A stretch of 64,000 nucleotides of DNA from Siderastrea radians (Eukaryota; Cnidaria; Anthozoa; Scleractinia; Rhizangiidae). The notes beneath the pieces are model-generated. The model made no database searches and was not told the DNA's origin. It saw nothing but the letters and a program-made list of their open reading frames with translations. The stretch lies in the NCBI GenBank assembly GCA_964017195.1, contig OZ024889.1, positions 64,981,858 to 65,045,857 of the forward strand, given 5' to 3'. Every line of letters starts with the position of its first letter. Within the stretch, counting starts at the first letter, position 1. Below, in pieces: positions 21,772-33,129 of the stretch. The position numbers and the translations under genes were made by a program.

Positions 21772-24700
21772 GAGTGAATGTCTGTAAGGACCATCGATAT
21801 CGCGGTCACAGCTCAAAATTCGATTTCGCTCATACTTTGTACATCGGTAGGCCCAAGTATTGTACATATGAAATTGGGGTTTATTTAATCAAATATTATT
21901 TCCTTTGAAAGAAATTAATTCTAAATTAGTTGCGGTATTTTTCGTCAACATCACGTACAAAATTGTCAATATTTACGTCTTTGCCGAGTCGGCTAATTGC
22001 GCGTTTCGATACATTTCTACACGAATTTTATTTGATTAACACCTCCTAAGTCCGCTGAGTGTAGAAAGAGTCAACTAGCTACATTTCTAAATATTTTGTA
22101 ATTTTTTGAACAAGTGCACTCACGGTGTCCCACAAAAAGGTTCGACGGTACCTCCAACAAACATGCCAAAAATGCCCGCGGTACGTAACCAAACTCACCA
22201 GTAAACCACCAAAGCAACGCTAAAGGACAGTTTTCAGTTTCTGCCGTTCCATTTCCTTGGGATCTCCTTTACTTTTCCAACTAAACATTCGTAAAGTAAG
22301 CGAAATTTTGCTATCCGCCAATTTGGAATGTGCATCAACTCGGACAGTTGAAAGATTGTACTCACCACAATGCGGTCGTCAAAAACATAATTTTCCACTA
22401 AGTAGAAAATGTAAATCGCCTTTGTATTTCTTTCTTAGAAAGCAGTCATTAACAATGTAAAGCCTTGTGTGAAACTGAACCAAGAACAAACCCGTTGAGC
22501 AAATCTAAGGTCATTGCAAACATAGCCCTCTACTCACCTCATTCTATTGCTCGCTTTGATTTCCTCGGCGGCTGTCTTTCGTTTGTGACCTTACAGTTCG
22601 AATTTATACTTTTTCCCATTACGTTATCCATCGAAAGTTGCTGCTTGCCCACGCTATTCGAACAAAAGTTTGATTTGCCAAGTGAATATAAATACTGTTT
22701 ATACATTTCAGCGTTTCACCGACACACAGTAACGTAATACGATATCTTTTATGATAAAAAGTTTCCATTTGTCACGCAATGCAGATTACACATGAACGGC
22801 TGAAATTTATTTTCCGTAAAATGACTTTATTTTCTTCAGTGTCCCGCGAATGAGACAATCATTTTAAAGGTAACATCGTTTCGTAAAATTGAGAAATAAC
22901 CAGTTTATTCCTTAGCCTTCTGGCTAGTCTTTTCTTTTCTTGAAAACGTTTCTAAAGCAAGCACGTAGGCTCTTCCTCTTGTCGACGGTGATCTAGTCAC
23001 TTGTGCTCGCGTGTCTCACTCAAATCAATATCCTATTATATAAACTAAACAATTTTAAATCAGCTACAACATACACGTTTGTGGTTGTTGGCCCATAAAT
23101 GAGCAGTACTCAGGTAGTTACGCATATTTCCCCGGTAAATGAAAGTATACATCAATAAAACGTACCGGTATTATACAGTCCGAATGACTGGGGTCCTGCA
23201 TATTCGAGTCCAGGATGAAATCAGTTCACAGTTATTTCAAGCTAAAAGGTGGAAAGTTGAAGACTAAGTATCATTCCCATACCTGGGTTCGCTTGAGGTT
23301 TTCTCTTAGCTTGTGTTTTTTTTGTGGGGGGGAGGGGGGGAGGGGTGAGTGGAGGGGTTTTGGGCGGGATGGGGGCTTACCTCCTCCCCACAAGCAATTT
23401 TTTTAAATTTACACTTTGAAACTTTTAATCCTTATCAGTTCTGTAGCCGCTAAGTTGGCTCTCAGGCCTCATACGTGATAGGCCCCATGTGTGATAGGCT
23501 CCCATGTGTGATAGGTTTCCTTGGAAATTTGATGTTCAAACTTCATTTAAGCCTTCGAACTACGTTCTCGGGCCAATATATGTTGTGAATAACAAATTAC
23601 CTCGGGCAACTATTACACGATACTGCCTTCGACAGAAAAACTCTATTGTTTAAATAGTTGTGTAGTTGCGCGCGTTGGTGACTCGAGCAATTTGCGCACA
23701 CTCGCATGAAAATGTCGGATTTTCCGATATTTTAGTACTTTAGCAAAGTTAAAAATAATGGGAATCTAACATCGGATTTTCTAGCGTTTCCTTAAATGAA
23801 TTTTTCTAAAATGTCGCAAAATTTGTGAAACAAATAATAAATTTTACATATTCTTTTTACGTTCAGTATGGAAAAATCTGTCGGAGTAATTTAGTTTAGT
23901 AACTAAATATGCAGAATTGCATAATATTGAGAATGGTGAATTTCTGCAAAGCATTTTCCACTGACTAGATGTTCTGTTACCACGGTAACAGCTTCGGCCA
24001 GGTAGTCGCAACCAAATCTTGTGCAACTAAATTGCAAGACAAGAAAACAAGTATTCATTTTGTAACTACCGTAAGATATAGTGTAAGTGCTTTTGTTAAT
24101 ACTCTTAAGAGCCACCTTAACTGATATTGTTCATGACCATGCGTGAAGTTACACCTGTCAATTCCGTCCACACAAGCACTCCCCAACGACCCGGGTAATT
24201 CTATTAATCAATAGCTTTTTCTTTCTCTCAGTAATGTCATCCACGTTTAAACCCAGGCTCTCGCAAATCTCCCTCAGCATAGCTACCGACAAGGTCGATA
24301 AGTTATTATCGTGCACCAAATTGCGAATGTTGCGAGAAAGTGCAACAATAGGGTGCCGCAAAGCAATTTCCTCTTCGACAACTGCATGGAGCTTTGAATG
24401 TAAAGACTCCTTCTCAGCTGCATTCTGGTGATGTTCATCGTCGCTGTCAGGTTCTTCATGTTGCTTCGATGAACTCTTCCTGATCTTAGCAGCCAGACGA
24501 GAGAAAAGCCCGTCACCTGTTGAGGCGAAAGAACATCACCGCCAAGAGAAAGGCGAGCCCCCGATTCATTCCTGACTTTACGCATTTCATTTGACACTTC
24601 CTTCGGATCGGCTTTTTTCCCGCGTTCTTCGCCAATGAAAAATCGTTCTGTTAGAAATTTCTTTTGTTCCTCAGTTAATTAAGTTCTCTTCTTCGTAGTT

Positions 24701-27700
24701 TTTAGCGCCCATTCCTTCTCAAGTGGCGAATGCAAGTCTGCACCTGTACTTTCAGAGGTTCCTGCACAGAGACCGACAGTTGGAACTTGTGTTTGTTCTC
24801 CGATTATCTTAGCCGCGTATCCTCGCCTCGCCTCGTCGAACAATGTTTCTTTTCCTAGTGCACGCTTATGCCTTCCTGCGTCTAAATGACCCTGTAAACT
24901 CGAGGACTGCTGAATCGTCCGAAGGGAGCCATCTTCTGGACAAGTAAACAAACCGTTAGCATCAACTTTCGCTTCTTCGTCTTCCACGCCTTCTGTGGCT
25001 ATGTCTTTCTCAGAGGTAGTAACTGTATTTTTTTGTGTGGCCTCTTGTCCTGGTTTAGTGATCTTAAAACTTGACTTGGGGCTTTGTACAGGAGACTCCA
25101 ACACTTCTAGCACAATAGGGGAACCGCCATCACTCTGAATGTCTTTCCATGGAACTAGTTTTCCGGGTCCGATTTTATAAGCCTTCCAAACTCTTATTCC
25201 TCTTTCTTCAAACTGGAAATTATTCAGCGCGCTAATTCCATCCCATGACCATAATCTTATCAGAAGATGCTTCGGGAAGCTTCACGTACTCGACAATTAC
25301 ACCAGGAATTCCGCCATTTGATTCCACTGCTTCCTTCATCTGAGCGGCGTTGTTTACATCGTGTCCTTCGTTTAAATAGATATTGATGTGTCCTTTTATT
25401 GTAGCTGCCTGGCGGTCGGCCTCTCCCTTGCCACCTCGAGGATCTGAAAATTCAAATCTCTACACCTTGACACCCGCATGATTGCTTGACTTACTTCCAA
25501 CAGTCGAACCACAATGGTAGCAACTAGCGTTGTCTTGTTTGCAATACACTTTCTCCAGTTCTGGACGGTGTTCCCTAGCTTTTCGTAACGAGAACATCCC
25601 GCAAGACACCTGCTACTGCAAACACTATTGTTTGGGTCACTCAAAGCAAACGCCAAGCAGTGGTCAGCCACTTCTGACTCCATTGAAACGTGCACCTAAG
25701 AGTATGAGTGGATTTTTAAAACCTAATTCGGAACTTAATATTTTTAATGTTATTTATCTAGATCAGATTGCATTGCTGAAGAATCATAATTACGTTCCAT
25801 GATGACTCCTCTGTAAATTTTATCTTGAGAACATCCCTTAACGTTAATAACCGTATATTATTGAAAGCGTATATCCCCCACCCTTTAGACAGAAATGAAC
25901 TTGTGCCTTCACTTTCAACAACGGCCGGGTGTAGGAATCCAATCTAACTCTTTTCAGCTAAAAAGCAAATAGGAAGGTTCAGTATCTCTTATTTTTTCCC
26001 GACAACGGCACAGATGGTCAGGGTACCCACTGTTTCTTCGCGACAAGACCTGCTTCCTTAAGTTTGTGAGTCATAGGGTGTCTGTTGCCAGTCGAAGCAC
26101 TCTCGTCATGGTATAGTAAATCGGGCAGCTGGCTAGGGTGAAGTCCCTAAATTTTGTTCCCGCGTTTACTGTAGAGAATACCTGTATAAAGTGGACACCC
26201 CCTTATGTCAGCCCGCTTATTTGTCCGTATTAATGAGTTACGTAGCCTTACCTTGTAATCTGCTCTTAAACATTGCTTAGCAGACCGAAGTGTTTGTTTC
26301 GTTTCCTTTGCCCAGGCTTGTGACTTTGCTTGGTCTGCTATTCTGTCTACTGTTTCGCAAAGGTCTTCAAATGCTTTGGTACCTTGAGCAGAGAAGTTGT
26401 CTAAACCCTGTAGCGACTTCCGCACCGATGCAGAGCACATGTCTAGTACTCGGAGTAGAGTGCGCTTGCTCATTGGAGTGAACTCGGTCTCGGCAAAGAA
26501 CTGAAAATACTGCTGCGTGATACGCTCTGGTATCAACATGCGCACGACATTTGGTGTTTTGATTACTTCCCCCGTCGATAATTTCAGCATCCTTTCTCCG
26601 AATGGCATGTCTTGAACGATATGAGGGCTGGAAATAAAGTTGAGGAAATGATCCACCTTAGCATAGTCAACTTTCATACGTCTTGCGATATCAACAGACA
26701 CAACCGCCCCTCTTCCATGTAAAAGCTTGTGATGTCGTGCTATGTTAGCTTATGTTAAACCTGTAGCTAGTGATCCCAGGAATGTACTGCGTAAGTTCCT
26801 TAAGTGGCACTTTATCTGCCATAATTGACAGGATTTGCCTTCTTGTGCTCCAGTGTGTTGCATTCAAGTAGCTCTCGTCCAAAGCCTGCAAGAGTTCCAC
26901 CTCTGCCTGGGTTCGCTCAGAGGGTACGTTACCACCCAATGTAGACAATAACTTATTGCTCTGACCTGGAGCAATAACTTCAAGGACTTCGCGGACACTT
27001 TGTTTTTCTTTACGGCTGTATCTTCGCTTTGTGCTTTCGTGAGCACTGTCCCACGGAACGGACAATTTGTGGCGCACAGGGCTGACGTCACGACATGCTA
27101 AGAATTCGTTCAACATTTTCAAAGATTCGTTCACTGTGTTTATTTGGCTATTGTCTGGTGACTCATCAAGATCAGATTCTTCAACATTCAATTCCTCAAC
27201 CTCCGGGATAAAAATACTTTCCCTCCTTTTATCGCGAATCATTGGCGTTTCTTCCTGAAAAGTCAGAAATGGCACTTGTATCAAGACTACCTTATTACTA
27301 TTACTCTACCTTAGCTGATATAGGCTCAGGTTCAGACATAGAAATGTTGTCGTCGATCTTTTCTTTGTTCACACGTGGCCCTCTCGAACCACATTATACA
27401 AAAACTAAAAAAAGCCAAATATTTCTCTGAAATCTGCACCTTACTCCCACTACGTTATTTAATCCAACTGCGTATTGTGATCAAGTGAAGTGCACTTACC
27501 AAATTAAGTGCACTTAAGTTTTCCGCAATGTCGTCAAAAACTGATTCAGGCAAACTGCTTTCTTGGACACTTCTTCGTTGCGGTAGTGTCTTTCGGCACT
27601 TGGTACATACTGCTTAAAGAAATATACCAGGAAGACGTCAGATACACTGCAAATTTATGTCACCGATGGAGATAAATTTACTTAGACTTAGAAACTCCTT

Positions 27701-30210
27701 TTTGATAGTTGTTTCCACAGACATCTATCTATCCCAATCCATTTGTCAGTCTTAAAGATTCGGAAATTAAATTACTTAGTTCTGATCTTAGAGCAGTTTT
27801 TCTATCGATTATCCAAAGTAATGGTTTTTTTTCTTGCTTTGGTTTTGCTTTCCTAGTTCCTACCCTCTTTGTTTGGTTAAAAATAGCTCGCGCCACTTTC
27901 TTAACCAATCACATGTAAAACCAATCGTCACTTGCTCCCACGCGTTTTCCCGCGCTTAACAATGCTTTGATTTCTGATTGTTTATTTAGTGTTCTGTTCC
28001 TTTTGTGAGTGGTTAGAGTAATTATTTTGGTTTTGGTTTTACGACACTCATTTTAAAACGCTCTAACACATTACTGAATTTCCACAAAGGAGTAATTGTT
28101 TTATTTTGTGTGTGTGTGTGTTGGGGGGGGGGGGGTCAGCGCTACTCAGCTAGTATATAGACTATAGACGTTACCAACCCAATATTTTGGCGCCAATACA
28201 TGACGTCACGAATTTCTTTACTTGCCGACGATCGCCTAGGAGCTATTTCGACTACGACACAAATTTTCTAATTATTTAAAGGTAAAGGTTAATAGATTTA
28301 CCTGATCCAACTGGAACGAATTCTCCAGTTGCTTCCATTATGAGTTGAGATTGAGACAAGCTGAGGTCCCGGTCATCATTTCTCTTTGAGTCTTCACTGT
28401 GCCCCGAAAGTTTCTTTGGAATACTACACAGCCTTACAGACCTCCGCCAGCCAATGCCCAAACGTGCACGGTGCAAAGGACAGATGGTTATTTCCTGGAT
28501 ATTTGCTGGCGTTTAAAAACAGGCACTTCGTGCTAAAATAAGCTCCACTTCGGTTTCGCAACCACTAAACTTCAGCAATTTTTTGTGGCTCAGTATACTC
28601 TTGTTACATGAAACCAGAGGCACAATCTCACACGACCGATTCCTTGATCTTGCGTCAGGTCCACATTCACCACCGACCAAAAGTGCAAAGGTGCAAGCCA
28701 TCTTTTCATTTGAAAATACGTTTTCGAAAATCCAGGAACTGTTTGTAACATTGACGCAGCGAGATTTACCTTTCGGAAATATGAAAGCAATTTTTACGAT
28801 GTTCATTTCAGTAAGTAATTCAATTATAAAACCAAGGAAGATAAAATCTCCTCGTTGAAGCCAATCCAACTGTTTGTATTCGCCATCTGTTGTCGTTTTC
28901 TTTTTTCATGAAATTGTTTGTTTTCTTTTTTATGTCTTGACTTACTATGTAAGAAACTGTCTCGCTCTTAATCAAGCACAGAATGCACAAGCTTTAAACT
29001 GCAGTGTCACGGAAGACGATAGGGAAAAAACACCGTGTTGGTGGAAACATGATCTATTTTTGAAGGTAGTCATTACAGACGCGAATCAATTAAATACAAA
29101 CTTCACTTACATTGCTGTTTTTGAGAAAAACGAGGTTGAATCAGGGAGGAAGTACATTATTGGCACGGAACTTTGACATTTTGGAACAAGGCGTACATCA
29201 CCTTGGCAATATTTACACAGGTGTTTTATTGTGTTTACACAACTCAGGACTACAGTCCGATTATTCATTCTTATTGTGTGGTCTGTGAGTGCAGTTCCGA
29301 GACAGGATTTGAGGAAAATTTTCTTCCAAGAAGTTAAACCAAAAGATCTGATATGACAGAGATGGCATCCACTGTAGCTGACGGTTTCAACAAAAGTTTA
29401 TGTTTCACCTTCCAGCGAAATTCCAAAGGTCGGTGTTTAGTAATTCCATTCACGGCTGAGTGTAAACAGCGCAAACTTTACTCTGTCAGTTCTGTTTAAT
29501 ATTTTAAAGATAAGGTACAACAAGTTTCTATTTGCATTAACAAGCTGAACTTTGCTACAAGTTACGATTTCGAGCCTTTTTTAAATGTTAAAATTTTGCG
29601 TGGATATTTTGGTTACAGTTTCAATATGGCGGCGATCAGTATAAACATGTCAAATTAGCAAACTTTCAGGAGGGCGCTTCGCAAAACTAGTAGAGATCCC
29701 AAGAAAATGCAAGCAGAACTTAAAAGAGCTATCCCTTAGCTGTATCCTCAGTATAGTCTGGGCTTTAATTTTTGCGTACCGACAGGGTTTTTTGGCCGGT
29801 ATTTTAGGCCACCTCAGACCTATATTAAGAAAGGCTTCAAAGTGGCTTCGAACAAAGGTCCACAACATGCCCGTTGAAAGAAAATAACTTACTTTTTTGC
29901 CATGATTAAATTGACTAAGGACCGAACTTTAAAGTTATCGCAAGAAATGGTTTATAAGCTATTTTCTGCTCACGCGAGGCCGCCATAAACACTGCGAAGT
30001 TTCGGTTCTTCGAATAAGCAAATTTGGCCTTATGCGGACTCAACGGCTTTTATTTAATTACTCTTAAATAAGGAAATATTTAAACAAACTAAACCCGTTT
30101 CGTTTACTTTGGAACAATAGACTATCAATATAAAAAGTATCAGCGAAATCTAATTTTGAGCTGTGTCCGCGATGTTAAGGACCATCTTTGATTTTTACTG
30201 ACATTGACTC
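21772..30210 (-). mobile_element. Large DNA transposon (8.4 kb) inserted in LINE
   Basis: The left end GAGTGAATGTCTGTA and right end TACTGACATTGACTC are inverted with one mismatch per about seven bases. The homology resumes inside (CACAGCTCAAAATT and AATTTTGAGCTGTG). TTAA flanks both ends (21768-21771, 30211-30214). Joining the flanks across a single TTAA restores the LINE reading ...QLLKLLSGFKDISG, which proves the boundaries. The element carries one long decayed gene on the minus strand. GAG ends with TTAA duplications recall Sola3 as I remember it, but this is unverified. The left 2.3 kb (21830-24150) is non-coding, with a G-rich run at 23320-23375 and three CCATGTGTGATAGG-like units near 23478-23520. 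Confidence 0.9.
24158..28870 (-). pseudogene. Decayed multi-exon transposase-like gene of the 8.4-kb element
   Basis: Minus-strand order. (1) 28840-28295: an exon with WIFENVFSNEKMACTF, an in-frame stop, then CPLHRARLGIGWRR and FVPVGS, ending at a GTAAAT donor. (2) About 27400-27320: VNKEKIDDNISMSEPE, ending at a GTAGAG donor. (3) 27271-26147: an acidic start, SAHESTKRRYSRKEKQ, then TQYIPGITSYRFNI, a frameshift, HGRGAVVSVDIARRMK, LIPERITQQYFQF, TLLRVLDMCSASVRKSL, GLDNFSAQG, then DESASTGNRHPMTH in another frame. (4) 25695-25113: EVADHCLAFALSDPNNS, then GEADRQAATIKGHINIYLNE in another frame. (5) 25113-24680: a C2H2-like finger FTCPEDGS...GHLDAGRHK. (6) To 24158: EQKKFLTERF, VSNEMRKVRNESGARL and a SAP-like LREICESLGLNVDD. 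I recall this protein as a common uncharacterised coral family. The segment between (3) and (4) that should hold catalytic residues is missing or unrecognisable. Confidence 0.65.
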
Positions 30211-30214
30211 TTAA

Positions 30215-32025
30215 GCTCTTAAGTGGGTTCAAAGATATAAGCGGTTTGGAAATCAATAAACATAAAACTGAAGCGATGTGGCTAGGGTCGTGGAGAAATT
30301 GCAAAGAAACGCCTTTTGGTTTCAAGTGGCCACTGGACCCAATTAACGCTCTCGGCGTACACTTTTCGTATGATTCCGAGAAAGCTATTAAGCGCAATTT
30401 TACAGACAAAATACGAATATTGGAGCAAACCCTTCAAACCTGGAAAAGACGAAATCTCACACTTATTGGCAAAATAAACATTGTAAAAACATTGGGTCTT
30501 GCCAAACTGATTTACAGCACCTCCCTTCTGCCGATCCCAAAGCACCTAATAGACAGTATCAACAAAATAATCTTTGACTTTATTTGGGATGGCAAGACGC
30601 CTAAAATCAAAAGAAAGACTATCATCGCCGAAAAGAAGTACGGTGGCTTAAAAATGATCGACTTCGAAATCATGGCGCGCTCTCTAAAAATAGCTTGGGT
30701 TAACGCATCATAGACAACGAAGACGTCGCGTGGAAGGTTATCCCAAATTACGCTACTTGCCAATATGGCGGTCTCCAATTTCTTGTTAAATACGATTATA
30801 ACATAAAGTCACTCAATCTAGAATATCTTCCGGAGTTCTACCACAAGGTGCTCAGCTACTGGCACGAATCTAAATTACTAATTGGATAATAAAGTGAAGT
30901 CTGTTAAAAATCAAATCATCTGGAATAATCAAAACATCGCGGTGGATGGAAAGTCAATATTCTTTAGAAACTGGTTTAATAAGGGTATCGTCTACATCAG
31001 CGACCTGCTTGATGAGAACTCAAACTTTCACTCTCTAGCAGGTTTAAAAGAAAAATTTCAAATCAATCCTCCGTTTACCGTATATTACGGCCTCTTAAAA
31101 GCCATTCCAAAAGAATGGAAAACGGCCTTGCAGAACGAGCCCCATACCGGTAATTCAACACAAATAACCTTCTCAACAAAATCATCGTATTTAAAATTAC
31201 TTAGTAAAAGTTACTTAGCTCCTACAGCTGAACAAAGAATTATAAACCAAGGCTTCACCAAGGAAAACGTCTGCAATGTCTATTTGCTGCCTTTCCGAAT
31301 TTTAAAAGGAGCAAAGCTCATCATATTTCAATATAAAATTATCCATAACATCTTACCTACGCAAGCCAGTTTATTTCGGTCAAATTTAGCAGAAAATGAT
31401 GTATGTCCTTTATGCAACCTTGAAGGACAGACGCTGTCTCACATGCTGTTCTCATGCACTGTGTCCTCGTCTTTGTGGAATCTCTTCACACGCTGGTGGC
31501 AAAAAACCTTTGGCCATCACATAACTTTAACAGAAACTATTATTCTTTACGGCTGGCACCAGGAACGTGGCTCTAACATCTGGATAGCCCTCAACTACTC
31601 TCTAATAATCGCGAAATATCACACATTCTCCACAAGTGTACGCGGCGGCATTTTAGACTTTGAAAACTTCCTCTTTCGCCTTAAAGATAAAATTTCTACA
31701 CTTCATGTTATCGCTACCAAAAATAATAAAATAGATAAATTCAAGGAAACGTGGTCCCCTCTGCTGTAATTATTTTGTTGTATTGTTTCTTTCTTTTTGT
31801 TTGTGTACTAACCCTGTCCATGCGTATCTGTCGACCTTATGACTAGTATGGTTCAATGAAATGTAAGATTAACTTGACTGTAAATTGTATAAATAATTGT
31901 AATTGTATGTAATTGTAATTGTAATTTATAAGTAACATCTGTATATAGTATAAGAAGGTAGATGAATACTGTATTGTAATTAGTGTACGTCTTGTTTTGT
32001 AACGGTAAATAAAGATAATTTTTAT
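30215..32025 (+). pseudogene. L1/Tx1-like LINE, C-terminal RT part and 3' end
   Basis: Continues the protein cut at 21771: LEINKHKTEAMWLGSW, WKRRNLTLIGKINIVK, IFDFIWDGKTPKIKRK (30215-30713). A frameshift leads to NYATCQYGGLQFLVKYD, then a stop before about 30885. The frame 30882-31769 gives the C-terminal region with a zinc knuckle, CPLCNLEGQ...HMLFSC (near 31405-31460). The 3' UTR of about 250 bp has repeated TGTAATTGTAATTG units, an AATAAA (around 32007) and an A-rich tail ending near 32025. With the insertion removed, the element from 19591 would be about 4.0 kb. Confidence 0.9.
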
Positions 32026-32039
32026 TTAAAAAAAAGAAA

Positions 32040-33129
32040 AGAAAATATAACTACTAGAATTATTTAAACGCCGGGCCCCGAATAAACGCCGGGTATAAAA
32101 GAGGGACTTGTAAATAAGCCCCTCAAACGTTTATTTGTTGTATAATAAACTTAAGACTTATGGGCAAGATACACGACTGCCAAGAAAAACGAACAATAAC
32201 CCTTTCTTAAAAAATGGCGGGCCCAAATAAACTTCTGACTCAAAGAAACGCCGGGCCCACCATGCCAAGTTTGAAATAAATGCCGGGGGCGTTTAATTGA
32301 GAAAATACGGTACTCGTTAATTAATTAATTGATAACAATAATATGTACTAAGGGATGCCTGCTTTCCATGAATGCCGTGTATTAACTGTTGACAAAGGAG
32401 AGCAAAGTGTTTAATTGTGTCAGATTCATTCATTCATTCATTCATTCATTCATTCATTCATTCATTCATTCATTCATTCTTTCATTCATTCATTCATTCA
32501 TTCATTCATTCATTCATTCTTTCATTCATTCATTCATTCATTCATTCAGTCGTTCATTTAACTTCATCTCAACACGGTTAAAACATCAGGCCATTACAAC
32601 AATTAATTAATTAATTACTTAATTAATAACAATAATATGTACAAAGAGATACCTGCTTTCCATGAATGCCTAGTGGTTTATTTATGATTATCAAATAAAC
32701 CACTGCAGCCGGATTTAACGCTAGTGAGAGCTTGCACCTGCATATTCTACCTGTCCAGTGTTAAAAATGTTCAAATTCCTCCGTTTTTTGATAGTTTCTC
32801 ATTTTCGTATAAAATCCAAGATGGTGGCCATTTTGGATGACGTCGCAGGCCCCTAACAGCGTTGCAAACCCATAATATATACCTCATCTTGCAGATCACA
32901 TTACAGGCTTTTTACTTAAGTAAAAATCTTTACGAAATATTGTAACACAACAAAAACCCAAAGGGGGGAGGGTCCATCAACCCCCACCCTTGTACCACGG
33001 TGTACGTCCAATGCTTAAAAAAACTAACCACCTAATAAAGGAGAATCTCTGACTGCCAAACGCCAATTACCAGGAAATTAAAGCAAGGCAACTTTGCTCG
33101 AATGCAAAGCTACGGTGCTCCTCGAACAT
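32040..33129. repeat. CGCCGGGC repeat and ATTC microsatellite with duplicated flanks
   Basis: 32070-32305 holds several AAACGCCGGGC-type phrases spaced through an AT-rich block, probably an old MITE. 32425-32550 is an interrupted (ATTC)n array of about 30 units. It is flanked by imperfect direct repeats of about 60 bp: 32315-32378 and 32605-32668 both read AATTAAT...ACAATAATATGTAC...CTGCTTTCCATGAATGCC. The last phrase recurs at 48672-48692. No gene. Confidence 0.7.

Noticed and set aside
27481..27515. Inverted AAGTGCACTT pair
   Set aside because: Only 10-bp arms in AT-rich DNA inside the 8.4-kb element; no duplication or function supported.
32389..32610. Frame encoding a Ser-Phe-Ile-His repeat protein
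   Set aside because: Direct translation of the (ATTC)n microsatellite; no other coding evidence.
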